The notes beneath the pieces are model-generated. The model was given only the letters and a program-made list of their open reading frames with translations, ran no database searches and was not told where the DNA came from. Source: JANQJA01 sp047947185 (GTDB lineage: Bacteria > Pseudomonadota > Gammaproteobacteria > Pseudomonadales > Azotimanducaceae). Taken from it: DNA of 64,000 nucleotides. Within the stretch, counting starts at the first letter, position 1; each line of letters starts with the position of its first letter. Where the stretch lies: contig CP170502.1 of the NCBI GenBank assembly GCA_047947185.1, forward strand, positions 496,001 through 560,000. Direction: 5' to 3'. Positions 44,053-53,031 of the stretch are shown here, piece by piece. The translations under genes and the position numbers were made by a program.

Positions 44053-45048
44053 ATGAAATTCTACGCTTTCCTTTTAGTGCTGGTCGCGGCGTGTTCCTCC
44101 CAGGCAGACGAGGTAATTCGGGAAACAGCCGCCGGGGGCGTCAACTGGAGCCAGGGAGTTGTATTTGCACACGGCTACGGCACGGCGCGGGACAACCTGC
44201 AGGAGGGCCAGAAACGAATCATGGCGCGGCGTGCCGCGATTGTGGACGGCCAGCGGAATCTGCTGGAAATCACCAAAGGTGTACGCATCACATCAGAGCT
44301 GGATACTGCCGGTGCCATGCGGAATCCGACCATCGCCACCCGGGTTGAGGGCATCATCCGCGGTGCCGTCCCCATTCGCGAGCACTACCAGAACAGTGTC
44401 TATACTGTCACCATGGCCATGCCGCTGGCAGGCGAATTCCTGAAAACAACCTATCCGCCTGTGCAGACTGCCACACTTCGACCTGCTGCTGGTGTGCTCG
44501 ATCTGAGGGAACTGCTGGGGGCAACGGGTGACCGGATCATCGACTTTCTGATTCCCCGTGCCGTGGCGGCGGCAGACTTTTCAATCCAGGGTGAGGCAGA
44601 GGCGAAAGCGTATCGACGACTGATCGAGTGGATGCGGCAGGGCCAGGTTGATGATGTGGGTAACCTGCTGGCGCAGGCGCTGCAGGATTATGAAACCAGC
44701 AGCCGGTACTCGGGTCTGCTGATTGACGCCAGCGCCGTCCCCACTTTTGAGCTTGCCACGGTGCCACGCATCCGCGACGAGGAAGGCAACATTCTCTATC
44801 CCAGCGAAGCGACCAACTACAGTGACATTGTGAACAAACGTGGCGTCACCTACGACTTTGATCTCGAGGATGCAGTGCGCAACCAGCGTGTGGCAACCAC
44901 ACCCTTCACCATCAGGGCCGTGTCGACCTACAAGAGCCTGCCGTCTGACCTGGTGATCAAAAAAGCGGACGCCGCACGCGTACTGCAAAGCCCAAGCACG
45001 CTTGAGGCCATGAACCAGGCAGGTGTTCTGATTGTGGTAGCCATCTGA
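44053..45048 (+). CDS. LPP20/FlgT-like envelope protein, paralogue 1
   Basis: A 331-aa protein from the ATG at 44053, with a signal ending LVAAC (possible lipobox, Cys14). It has two conserved parts shared with the genes at 51141, 53028 and 55293. The N-terminal block ARRAAIVDGQRNLLEITKG (58-76) and the following strands resemble LPP20/FlgP/FlgT N-domains. The C-terminal block has SGLLIDAS, IRDEEGNILYP and a final VLIVVAI. It is closest to the 53028-54047 product over the full length. Family members are outer-membrane or periplasmic, some tied to flagellar collars; no flagellar gene is present here. First gene of the nine-gene plus-strand operon. Confidence 0.82.
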   Translation: MKFYAFLLVLVAACSSQADEVIRETAAGGVNWSQGVVFAHGYGTARDNLQEGQKRIMARRAAIVDGQRNLLEITKGVRITSELDTAGAMRNPTIATRVEGIIRGAVPIREHYQNSVYTVTMAMPLAGEFLKTTYPPVQTATLRPAAGVLDLRELLGATGDRIIDFLIPRAVAAADFSIQGEAEAKAYRRLIEWMRQGQVDDVGNLLAQALQDYETSSRYSGLLIDASAVPTFELATVPRIRDEEGNILYPSEATNYSDIVNKRGVTYDFDLEDAVRNQRVATTPFTIRAVSTYKSLPSDLVIKKADAARVLQSPSTLEAMNQAGVLIVVAI

Positions 45049-45065
45049 GCGAACGGAGATACGAT

Positions 45066-46037
45066 ATGCGAGCCCTTGCTGGAATTGTCCTGTTGTCCCT
45101 TGCCAGCGCCCTGTTTGCCCAGAGTAACGAGGAATTCCTCGACTCACCACGGCGCGCGATCATCGAGGCAGAGCGCCTGGCTGCGGCTGATCAGGCCAAG
45201 TCCGCGGAGGACCTGCTCAGGCAGGCCGCAGATCGTTACCCAAGAGACACTGAGGTCCTGTCAGCTTACGCAGAGCTATTGTTCCGCATGGAGCGATATG
45301 GAGCAGCGGAGAAGATTTTCAAACGCATACTTGAACTCCGTGACAACAGGCTTGCCGAGGAGCGACTCGCCGAGATCAACGAAAAGTACGAGCAATACAC
45401 CAGGAACATCAATTTTGCGACGATTGTCATGCAGAAGAACACCGATGCCGGCAACTACGACACGACCATCGCTGTCGGCGACCGGGCCATTGCCAAATTT
45501 CCGGACAATGCCGTCCTGTATAACGCCAAGGGGGAAGCGCAATACCGCAAGGGAGAGCTTGAGGCTGCTGAAGTCACCTTCCGTCGTGCGCTGCAGATTG
45601 ACCCCTTTAACAAGGAGGCGCGTTCTTATGTTGAGGAAATTCGAACAACAGAGCAGGCCCAGACCAGCACCGAGCTCGCTGAATGGATCAGCATTGCCAA
45701 GGACAAGGTGGGCGATTTTATTGTCACCTTCCTTGCGCTGTTTGCCGCCTTTCTCACCAACTCCCTGGTGGCACCCATCATCCTGCGTATCAAGCTGAAC
45801 CGGGCGAGACGCCTCTTTGAGCGCGGGAACTACGATGAGTTCACCGACCTGCTTGAAGGGCTGCTGGATGAAGAGAATTTTGCCCCGCTTCGCGCCAACT
45901 TCCGTTTTATGCTGCGGCACAAGTCATTTGAAGAAGCGAATGAGATACTGCACAAATATCACAACACGCCGGAGCGGTTACCCAGCCTGCAGCGGATTCT
46001 GGAGCGAGAAAATGAGAAACTGCTGCAAAGCACTTAG
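45066..46037 (+). CDS. TPR protein with signal peptide and one transmembrane helix
   Basis: A 323-aa protein of unknown function. The signal peptide ends SALFAQ (about 18). Three or four TPR-like repeats follow (about 40-200, for example AEVTFRRALQIDPFNKEARS), then one transmembrane helix (about 222-244: FIVTFLALFAAFLTNSLVAPIIL). A further helical segment after it, starting RIKLNRARRLFERGNYDEF, would be cytoplasmic. It could therefore connect periplasmic partners to the inside. It starts 17 bp after paralogue 1 and overlaps the next gene by 26 bp. Confidence 0.8.
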   Translation: MRALAGIVLLSLASALFAQSNEEFLDSPRRAIIEAERLAAADQAKSAEDLLRQAADRYPRDTEVLSAYAELLFRMERYGAAEKIFKRILELRDNRLAEERLAEINEKYEQYTRNINFATIVMQKNTDAGNYDTTIAVGDRAIAKFPDNAVLYNAKGEAQYRKGELEAAEVTFRRALQIDPFNKEARSYVEEIRTTEQAQTSTELAEWISIAKDKVGDFIVTFLALFAAFLTNSLVAPIILRIKLNRARRLFERGNYDEFTDLLEGLLDEENFAPLRANFRFMLRHKSFEEANEILHKYHNTPERLPSLQRILERENEKLLQST

Positions 46038-46770
46038 CCTTTCCCTGCTGCTTCTGCTATTCGGCTGCAGCAGTTCCCCCACTCCCCCGGGTGAGGCTGG
46101 AATCCACCCGCTGGAGCAGAATGCCATCAATGCGCTGGCAATGGGCACAACGACAGACATTGAAAGCGCGCTGAATGCAGCCCTCTCCGCCTACCGACTG
46201 CTGGATAACCTGCCAGGCCAGTGGCGCATTCACCTGCTGCGAGCGAATTATTTTTTGGCCGGGAACCAGCCGGACCTGGCGCGCCTGGAGACCAGTGAAC
46301 TGGCGCGCATAGCGTCACAACTGTCTGCCAACCCTTCACTGGCCTACCAGACTGCACTCATGCAGGGGAAAACGACCAACAACCCCGACGCATTCCGCCG
46401 GGCCCTCCGTCTCGCTGCCACACCACTGGAACAGGCGGTTGCGATGACCTATCTGGGTGAAGTTGCCGCAGCGGCGGCATTGCTTGACCCGCAGGCGTCT
46501 GACTCACCCAACGACCGGGCATTTGTCGCCTATCAGTACGCCCGCACCACCGGTCGGCCCACGGACTACAAACAAGCGCTGCACTACTACCGGCTGGGCA
46601 GGAATCCGCGGGGAATCGCTGATGCCTTGCTCGCGCTGGCACAGGTTGCCGAACAAAGCGGTGAATCAGAGACAGCCCAGGGTTTTGGACTGCGCGCTGT
46701 ACATGCCCTGGAGGCTGCAGGTGACAGGGAGCGCGCAAAAATCATCCGGGACTGGCTGGCCAGCTTATGA
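46012..46770 (+). CDS. Lipoprotein with TPR-like helical repeats
   Basis: A 252-aa lipoprotein: signal MRNCCKALSLSLLLLLFGC, lipidation at Cys19, then SSSPTPP linker and an all-helical TPR-like body (Ala/Leu-rich, for example ALNAALSAYRLLDNLPGQW and RGIADALLALAQVAEQSGE). Function unknown; probably a scaffold. The ATG at 46012 lies within the end of the upstream TPR gene in another frame, and the stop overlaps the permease start by ATGA, so translation is coupled. An in-frame opening back to 45817 is not used. Confidence 0.82.
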   Translation: MRNCCKALSLSLLLLLFGCSSSPTPPGEAGIHPLEQNAINALAMGTTTDIESALNAALSAYRLLDNLPGQWRIHLLRANYFLAGNQPDLARLETSELARIASQLSANPSLAYQTALMQGKTTNNPDAFRRALRLAATPLEQAVAMTYLGEVAAAAALLDPQASDSPNDRAFVAYQYARTTGRPTDYKQALHYYRLGRNPRGIADALLALAQVAEQSGESETAQGFGLRAVHALEAAGDRERAKIIRDWLASL

Positions 46771-47564
46771 TGCAGATTGTTGCCGCTATTGGCCGCTGGC
46801 CACGCGAATTTGTCACTTATGTGCTGGACATCATTGGCCTGATCTCTGTGGCCCTCTCGGCAACCGGCGACATTCTCGAACCAAACCGTCGCCGAATTTT
46901 CCTTGAACTGTTTGTCCGCCAGTTGTACAACACCGGCGTAAAGGCGCTCTACATCAACGGCGTCATTGCCATCTTCATCGGCGCGCTGCTGATGTCCCGC
47001 CTGTTTGACTACATACCGCGCCAGGTCATTGCCGAGCAATACGGCAACCTGTTTGTCATCATCGTTTTCCGCGAGCTCGGACCGCTGATATCAGGCATTA
47101 TCCTGATTGCCCGATCAGCCACCGCTGTGACTTCGGAAATTGGCTACCTGCGGATGTCCCGGGAATTCCAGGTACTCCGGGGGCTGGGTATCAATCCTGT
47201 ATTCATGTTCCTGCTGCCCGTTTTTTTTGCGTTCCCGATTTCGCTGCTGCTGATGTTTATCTACTTTGATTTCATCTGCATACTTTCCGCTTACGTATTC
47301 ATCTGGTTTTCTGATCCAAGCCTCGGTTTCATTGATTTTCTGACCAGTATCCTGAACCAGATCACCATCAACGAGGTTGCCATCAATGCGGTCAAGGCCA
47401 TCCTCGGCGGCATGGTGATTGGGGTAATTTCGATCCACTTTGGTGCGCGCGCCGAAGACAGTTTCGATGATGTATCGAAAGCCATTTCCAACTCCACCAC
47501 ATCACAGCTGATGGTCTTTTTTCTCATCAATGTTGTTCTTTCCCTGCTCGCATACACCCAGTAG
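46767..47564 (+). CDS. MlaE-like permease of an MCE-type lipid transporter
   Basis: A 265-aa inner-membrane protein with five or six helices and the MlaE-family signature VFRELGPLISGIILIARS followed by VTSEIGYLRMSREFQVLRGLG. An amphipathic N-terminal helix (RRRIFLELFVRQLYNTG) fits the interfacial helix of MlaE. In known systems a dimer of this protein contacts an MCE hexamer and two ATPases to move phospholipid between membranes. All three parts are adjacent here, but the ATPase is degenerate (next gene). Confidence 0.88.
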   Translation: MMQIVAAIGRWPREFVTYVLDIIGLISVALSATGDILEPNRRRIFLELFVRQLYNTGVKALYINGVIAIFIGALLMSRLFDYIPRQVIAEQYGNLFVIIVFRELGPLISGIILIARSATAVTSEIGYLRMSREFQVLRGLGINPVFMFLLPVFFAFPISLLLMFIYFDFICILSAYVFIWFSDPSLGFIDFLTSILNQITINEVAINAVKAILGGMVIGVISIHFGARAEDSFDDVSKAISNSTTSQLMVFFLINVVLSLLAYTQ

Positions 47565-47572
47565 GACCGCAA

Positions 47573-48232
47573 TTGAGTATTGAAATCCGCCACCTGCATA
47601 TTGAGTATCCCAACCATGTGCTGTTTGAAGACGTTAACCTGACCGCAACCGATGACGAACTTATTGCCATAGAAACAAACGTGCTTGATGGTGGCACCAG
47701 TCTCTTAAAGGGTATCGGTGGACTGTTGCGTGGACTCGGTGGCGAAGTGATATTTGATGATGTCAATATTCTGGACAACCCACCCGAGGCAGTCCTCGCA
47801 AAGATTGGTTTTGTCTACGAAGAAGCCGGGCTCATCAGTCTGTACACGGTCTTCCAGAACATCTGCCTGCCGCTCCAGTTCCACAGCAACTTCTCTGACG
47901 CCGAGATGGCAGCTGCTGTCAGGGAAACCTGTGCGCTTCTGGGCATTCAGGAGTCCTTGCTTGGTATGCGGCCGCATGCCCTCAATGACGTTCAGACGAG
48001 GCTGGTCAATCTCGCCCGCGCACTGGTGATGCAGCCACGCCTCCTGCTGATTGACGAACTGGAAGGCGGGATGTCAGACGAGCTGTTACAGGCTACAATG
48101 GCAACGCTAAGGCAGCGACAACATGAGTCACCCATGACAATCATTATCACCACCGCCAGTGACCTCGTTATGTCGTTTGCCGATCGTGTTTACCGTATCG
48201 AAAATTGTGGGATCACGGAGCACGACCGCTAA
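47573..48232 (+). CDS. Degenerate ABC ATPase-like subunit of the MCE transporter
   Basis: A 219-aa protein clearly built on the MlaF fold (LFEDVNLTATDDELIAI, then IFDDVNILD) but with most catalytic motifs lost. Walker A reads TNVLDGGTS (34-42), with Gly41 where the essential lysine should be. The Q-loop is YEEAG. The signature is LNDVQ (137-141) instead of LSGGQ. The H-loop histidine is replaced (TTASD, Ala195). Walker B keeps LLLIDE (Asp161, Glu162). ATP hydrolysis by this chain is therefore doubtful; it may be a structural or regulated pseudo-ATPase. The frame is intact and tightly placed in the operon, against recent decay. TTG start with AGGA. Confidence 0.85.
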   Translation: MSIEIRHLHIEYPNHVLFEDVNLTATDDELIAIETNVLDGGTSLLKGIGGLLRGLGGEVIFDDVNILDNPPEAVLAKIGFVYEEAGLISLYTVFQNICLPLQFHSNFSDAEMAAAVRETCALLGIQESLLGMRPHALNDVQTRLVNLARALVMQPRLLLIDELEGGMSDELLQATMATLRQRQHESPMTIIITTASDLVMSFADRVYRIENCGITEHDR

Positions 48233-49275
48233 TGCCAACAACCAACTACATGCCTTTTGAAGTCGGGGCACGAGACCGTATCGTCGGGCTTTTTGTGATT
48301 GGTGCCGTGCTGTTGTTCCTGGTGGGTTTTGTCTTGCCGTTTGTACACCGACTGCAGGCTGACGAGGGTATTCCTTTCTATACCGTTCTTGACCAGACCT
48401 ACGGTATTGCCAAAGACGCCAGTGTTTCTTTAAGGGGTGTAACAATTGGCAATGTAACAGACATGGGCATTACCAAAGACGGAATGGTGCGCGTTGATAT
48501 TGCCCTGTCACCCGTCTACCAGGAGTTCTACACCAACACCAGCCGACTCACGGTTGATACCAACATAGGCGTCAGCACCATCCTCACGGGCAGCGGGCTC
48601 ATCCTCGAACCGGCAAACCCCGACAACGGCAGGATGGACCCGGGCGAGTTCATCGTGACCGATACCCCCCAGGGTTTTGCCTCACTCATGGAAGAAATTG
48701 ACATAGTCCAGCTCACTGACCAGATCACCGAGATTGTTGCCAACATCGAGGAAATTACCGCCGGGATCAACCAGAATCAGGACAAGATCTACCGTAGCCT
48801 CGACAATCTCGAGACGGTTACCGCAAGCCTGGCTGACGTCAGCCGGACCTTACCCGGTATGGTTGCCTCAGTAGACACCAGCCTCTCGGCCATGCAGAGC
48901 AGCCTCAGGGGCGTGGACCAAATGATCTCAAATACGGATGAAGACCTGCAGGCAACACTAAAAAATGCGGTTGCCCTCACCGCGCAGGCCACCCTCACCC
49001 TCGGGGAAGCCGAGATACTGTTTCGGGAAACGACCCCCTTGATGGGGCAACTGCCCGGTGTTCTCATAACCACGGACATTGCACTTCAGAGCATTACCCA
49101 GCTGACAGATCAAATGAGCCGTTCCTGGCTGCTGGGCGGCAGCAGCGAATCAGTGCCCGTGCAGATTTATGCCGGGCCCTCACCCCATCCGTTTGACGAC
49201 AGCATCTACGATGTTTCCAGCAAAAACTCACCACAGACCTACCCGGCCAAGAAAGAGGATGCCAATGAAAACTAG
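48232..49275 (+). CDS. MCE-domain (MlaD-like) lipid-binding protein
   Basis: A 347-aa protein: short cytoplasmic start, one transmembrane helix (about 17-40, IVGLFVIGAVLLFLVGFVLPF), one MCE domain (about 50-145, VLDQTYGIAKDASVSLRGV to GLILEP), then a long helical tail with heptads (IDIVQLTDQITEIVANIEEI). The tail may extend as a barrel or coil across the periplasm, as in longer MCE proteins. The ATG overlaps the ATPase stop (TAATG). MCE rings form tunnels for lipids. The C-terminal 40 residues are Pro/Ser-rich and its end overlaps the next gene by 11 bp. Confidence 0.88.
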   Translation: MPTTNYMPFEVGARDRIVGLFVIGAVLLFLVGFVLPFVHRLQADEGIPFYTVLDQTYGIAKDASVSLRGVTIGNVTDMGITKDGMVRVDIALSPVYQEFYTNTSRLTVDTNIGVSTILTGSGLILEPANPDNGRMDPGEFIVTDTPQGFASLMEEIDIVQLTDQITEIVANIEEITAGINQNQDKIYRSLDNLETVTASLADVSRTLPGMVASVDTSLSAMQSSLRGVDQMISNTDEDLQATLKNAVALTAQATLTLGEAEILFRETTPLMGQLPGVLITTDIALQSITQLTDQMSRSWLLGGSSESVPVQIYAGPSPHPFDDSIYDVSSKNSPQTYPAKKEDANEN

Positions 49276-51127
49276 CTTTAGGTGGCTGTTACCGCTTACC
49301 GTCCTGCTGCTCGGCGGCTGTGCCGTGTCGACGGACAATTCCATTATGACAAGCCCGGCCGCACGGTCAGGCAGTGCAACAGAAACATCGCGTCAGGATG
49401 AGAGGCTGCCCGGCACCGTGGCGATTCTGCCTTTCACCAACCAGACTGAAAGTGATTTTGCCTTCGAAGTCGTCCGCCGTACCATGGCAAACCATTTCGC
49501 CACCAAAAACTACCGTTGGCTGCACTGGCGTGATGTTGATAGTCGACTCGCTTTGGCCGGGCTCGACGATCCCCAGAAGCTGGCCGCCATGTCTCCAGGG
49601 GAAATTGCCAACGCGCTGGGTGTGGACGGCCTGATCTACGGCAACATTACCCACTACAACAAGACGTTTGCCGGTATCTATGCGCAGATTGCCGTCGGCG
49701 TTGAACTCAGGTTTGTTGATTCAGCCAGTAACCTGCTGTGGGAGGTCAAGGATGTGCGCCGCAGTCACGCCGGCGGGGTGTCGACCTCACCGGTGGGTCT
49801 TTTGCTGAACGCCCTGGTTTCGGCAAAACATCTCTATGGCGACATCAATCTGTATCGCGCTGCTGACGACCTCGGACGTGAGCTTGCAGAACAAATCCCT
49901 GAGCCAGCTTCACTTGCCCGCAAACAACGCCCCGTCATCAGGGACCTGGTGCACTCCGGTGTTGGCAAATACCTGCGTTATGGTGACACCCTCGAGATCG
50001 GCATGGAGGGGGACCCTGGTATGCGTGCCGCCGCAGTAATTGATGGCATTGGTGTTATAGACCTGGACGAAGTCAGCCCGGGTGAATACGTCGGCCGGGT
50101 CAGCCTGCCACGCACAGTGAATCTGGAGGACGTTGTGGTCACGGGTCGATTGCAGGATGACAATGCCCAGACCACCAGTTGGATCTCTCCCTACGGCCTG
50201 CTGACGGTGGACAATACCCCGCCTTCTGCCGTGCAGTCGCTGGTTGCTGAATCCAGGGACGGGGCCATTGCCCTCTCCTGGCGATCGGGTGGCGAAGCCG
50301 ATATTGCCAGTTACCAGGTAACCCGGTCTGCGACAGAAACAGGTATGCCGGTTCAGCCGATTGAGGCGGCCGATTCCCGGATTCTGCTGGCCGACATGCA
50401 GAATTTTGAGCCGATATACCTCAGCGTTGTTGCCATTGACCGCGCCGGCAACACCAGTAATCCGACCCGGATCAGGGGCATTGCTGCTCCCGATCCCAGG
50501 TTTGGCAGCGCCGCAAGCCTGCCCTCAATAATTCCCCCGGTGATTTCAGGCACCTTCCGCATGACACCCGCGGCCAACCCCTACTACCTGCGCTCACCCG
50601 CCCGGATTGCAACCGATGGCGTCCTGCTGATTGCCCCTGGTGTCGAGGTGATCGTGAGTCCGTCAGCCCGCCTGACAGTCCAGGGTGAACTGCATACGTT
50701 TGGCGGCGCCTCCAGCCCCGTCAGCGTAGCCGGCGATGCCGGCCAGGGTTATCGTGAGTTTCTGGTGCTGCAGTCAACCGCGCCAGTAAACATCAGCGGG
50801 CTTTATGTTGATGGTGCAGGCATTCCGGTCCAGATAATGGCGGGTGCCCCCCTGATCACTGACAGCAGCTTTATCAACAGCCAGTTTAATGCCGTCACGG
50901 TCAGCGGCACTGCGCGCCCGACCATACGCAACAGTCTGATCGCCCGCGCGAAAGCCAGCGGGGTGATCGTTGAGGGGCAGGCCCAGCCGACTTTTGCCGC
51001 AAATCGTTTCCTGGGCAATGACCCATTCCATATCCAGAATGGCTCGACCTACCAGATCAACGTGAAAGACAACACCTTTGATCCCGTAGCTTCCCCCATG
51101 ACGCTACTGGGTGACATCCTCTACTAG
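49265..51127 (+). CDS. GNA1162-like lipoprotein fused to Fn3-like and beta-helix domains
   Basis: A 620-aa lipoprotein (lipobox LLGGC, Cys19). Residues 48-212 resemble the DUF799/GNA1162 family, related to the periplasmic part of CsgG and LpoB (TVAILPFTNQTESDFAFEVV, GVDGLIYGNITHYNKT). An Ig-like stretch (225-300) and an Fn3-like domain (318-400, TPPSAVQSLVAESRDGAIAL) follow. A C-terminal right-handed beta-helix (about 445-615) shows repeated turns such as PTIRNSLIARAKASGVIVEG. GNA1162-type lipoproteins sit in the outer membrane; a helix of this kind often binds glycan. This domain order is unusual. RBS AGAGGA before the ATG at 49265. Confidence 0.82.
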   Translation: MKTSFRWLLPLTVLLLGGCAVSTDNSIMTSPAARSGSATETSRQDERLPGTVAILPFTNQTESDFAFEVVRRTMANHFATKNYRWLHWRDVDSRLALAGLDDPQKLAAMSPGEIANALGVDGLIYGNITHYNKTFAGIYAQIAVGVELRFVDSASNLLWEVKDVRRSHAGGVSTSPVGLLLNALVSAKHLYGDINLYRAADDLGRELAEQIPEPASLARKQRPVIRDLVHSGVGKYLRYGDTLEIGMEGDPGMRAAAVIDGIGVIDLDEVSPGEYVGRVSLPRTVNLEDVVVTGRLQDDNAQTTSWISPYGLLTVDNTPPSAVQSLVAESRDGAIALSWRSGGEADIASYQVTRSATETGMPVQPIEAADSRILLADMQNFEPIYLSVVAIDRAGNTSNPTRIRGIAAPDPRFGSAASLPSIIPPVISGTFRMTPAANPYYLRSPARIATDGVLLIAPGVEVIVSPSARLTVQGELHTFGGASSPVSVAGDAGQGYREFLVLQSTAPVNISGLYVDGAGIPVQIMAGAPLITDSSFINSQFNAVTVSGTARPTIRNSLIARAKASGVIVEGQAQPTFAANRFLGNDPFHIQNGSTYQINVKDNTFDPVASPMTLLGDILY

Positions 51128-51140
51128 GAGTACATTTTCC

Positions 51141-52100
51141 ATGAAGAACCTGTGTATTCTGCTGTTGTCTCTCTGCCCGCTGGCCGCAGCCGCTGACGAC
51201 TTTGTCGAGTGGGTTGGCGCAAACAGCGGCGTAAACTGGAGTGCTGGCGAAATCCAGGCTGAGGGCGCTGGCGTTGGACCCGCCAATGCCCCGGCGACAA
51301 CAGCCCGACTGATGGCCTGTCGCGCTGCTGTTGTGGATGCGCAGCGGAACCTGCTCGAATCCATCCAGGGTGTTCGTGTTGAGGGCACCACCATCGTATC
51401 CGACATGATGGTCGAGAGTGATGTGATCAAATCCAGCGTTGACGGCGTCCTCCGGGGTGCGCGTATGGTCGATCGCAAACCCATGGACGATGGCACCTGC
51501 CTGGTGCAGATGACCGCGCCGCTTGGCGGGCAGTTTGCCAGCAATGTCTACGATCGCGTGTTTAATCCCACGCAAAGTACAGCCGCGGCAAACCTGATAG
51601 GCCGCTTGCTGGATCAGGGACTCGCTGTCCTGGTGCCTGCGGCGCGGGCGGCGGAAAACACCCTGCCCGCCTGGCAGGCATCCATCGACAGCCTGTCCAC
51701 CCGACTGAGCGCCCTGGAAGACCTGCTCAGCACCCACCCGGCTGTAGTAGCCACCGCCGATACCAGCCCAACAGGACTGGTGCTGGACGCCAGGGGCAGC
51801 AATTTTATTCCGTCCATGTCACCCAAAATTCGCAAGCTGCGGGCCGGTATCATCTATCCCAACAGCACCCAGCAGAGCACCCGCCAGGAGCGCGGCCAAC
51901 TGGTGTCATTGTTCACCCGTGACCTTGATACCGCCCGCCGGCATCCCGTTGTCGGGGACAGACCCATTGTGCTGAAAGGACTGCGGACTTTTGGCGATAC
52001 ACGAACGGAAATTGTACTGGGCACCGAGGCCGGTGAGCGACTTGAAAAACTGGTTGGCGATGGTTTTCTGGACGATGCCGGCGTCATTATTGTGCTGTAG
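51141..52100 (+). CDS. LPP20/FlgT-like envelope protein, paralogue 2
   Basis: A 319-aa exported protein (signal cleaved near LAAAADD) with the shared block CRAAVVDAQRNLLESIQGVR and MMVESDVIKSSVDGVLRGAR, and the C-terminal domain with TGLVLDARG, IRKLRAGIIYP and a final GVIIVL. It has an insert with helices in the middle (SIDSLSTRLSALEDLLSTH) absent from the other paralogues. AGGAG precedes the ATG at 51141, 13 bp after the beta-helix lipoprotein. Function unknown. Confidence 0.8.
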   Translation: MKNLCILLLSLCPLAAAADDFVEWVGANSGVNWSAGEIQAEGAGVGPANAPATTARLMACRAAVVDAQRNLLESIQGVRVEGTTIVSDMMVESDVIKSSVDGVLRGARMVDRKPMDDGTCLVQMTAPLGGQFASNVYDRVFNPTQSTAAANLIGRLLDQGLAVLVPAARAAENTLPAWQASIDSLSTRLSALEDLLSTHPAVVATADTSPTGLVLDARGSNFIPSMSPKIRKLRAGIIYPNSTQQSTRQERGQLVSLFTRDLDTARRHPVVGDRPIVLKGLRTFGDTRTEIVLGTEAGERLEKLVGDGFLDDAGVIIVL

Positions 52101-52125
52101 CGTGGAATTAATGAGGAGAGTTCCA

Positions 52126-53031
52126 ATGAGACCAAACGCCCTCGCCTGCCTTCTGATGCTGGCGTTTTCACCGGCTTTTGCAAAGCAGTCTTCGATCACC
52201 GAAGCGGATGGGGAATCCTGCATGGGTATCGACAAGTCGCGCAAGCAAACGGAAGAGCTTGCCTTGACGGATGCCAAGCGTTTTGCTGCAGAATTTGCCT
52301 CTTCACATATCACCAGTACCACCGTCATAGAAAACTATGTGGCGACTGAAGACATCGTGAAGGCGTTTAACCAGGCAGAGGTCAAACTGCTGGAAATCCT
52401 CGATGAGAAATGGTCTCCCAATGGTCCCCGGGATGAGTGCTACAGCGTGCGTATCAAGGCTGAGGTTATCCCTGCCAACATGGATATGCCAAAACAGGAG
52501 GGCTCACCCGCCCCGATTAACGACCCGCGCCTGCCGCTTGATGTCAGCCTCTGGGTAGACAGCATGGATGCAACTTACCAGGCTGGTGACCAGCTCAAGA
52601 TCTACCTGCAGGGCAATAAACCCTTCTACGCGCGCCTTATCTATGTTGATGCGAAGGGCAACAGTATCCAGTTGTTACCCAACCAGCACAGGCGCGACAA
52701 CTACTTCCAGGGTGGCACCCTGTTCGAGGTGCCCACCGCACAGGACCGGTTTGACCTGACCGTAGGAGAACCCTTTGGCAAGGAAACGCTGTATCTCTAC
52801 GCCAGCACCATGCCCCTTGGCCAGGTGGAGGCAGAGCCCGCTGGTCCCGATGTTTTCCTGGTTCAGGACAAGGTGGAGTCTATTGGCGCCAAAACCCGCG
52901 GTATTTCACTCACACCCAAAGACACGCCAGATGCGGGTCCAAGGGGTACGGCTTCAACACAATCCCGCAAACCGGGCGTTGCCGAGTTTGCAGAAAGCAA
53001 GGTAGAGGTGACAACACGCCCAGCAAGCTAG
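52126..53031 (+). CDS. Exported DUF4384-type protein with LPP20-like N-terminal part
   Basis: A 301-aa protein: signal to SPAFA (about 19), then a region with conserved SRKQTEELALTDAKRFAAEF like LPP20-type folds, a linker, and a C-terminal DUF4384-like beta domain (about 135-255: YQAGDQLKIYLQGNKPFYARLIYVDA-type strands and QLLPNQHRRDNYFQGGT). DUF4384 often accompanies caspase-like and CsgG-related proteins. The ATG at 52126 is chosen for AGGAGAG upstream. The stop shares bases with that of the opposite-strand gene at 53028. Confidence 0.78.
   Translation: MRPNALACLLMLAFSPAFAKQSSITEADGESCMGIDKSRKQTEELALTDAKRFAAEFASSHITSTTVIENYVATEDIVKAFNQAEVKLLEILDEKWSPNGPRDECYSVRIKAEVIPANMDMPKQEGSPAPINDPRLPLDVSLWVDSMDATYQAGDQLKIYLQGNKPFYARLIYVDAKGNSIQLLPNQHRRDNYFQGGTLFEVPTAQDRFDLTVGEPFGKETLYLYASTMPLGQVEAEPAGPDVFLVQDKVESIGAKTRGISLTPKDTPDAGPRGTASTQSRKPGVAEFAESKVEVTTRPAS

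Noticed and set aside
44053..45048. Flagellar assembly function for the LPP20/FlgT-like proteins
   Set aside because: The family has flagellar members, but no flagellar gene is in the window and the neighbours are transporter and wall genes.
47573..48232. Pseudogene reading of the degenerate ATPase
   Set aside because: The frame is intact, of normal length, with overlaps on the downstream side and several motifs changed without any stop or frameshift; this fits a maintained pseudo-enzyme better than recent decay.
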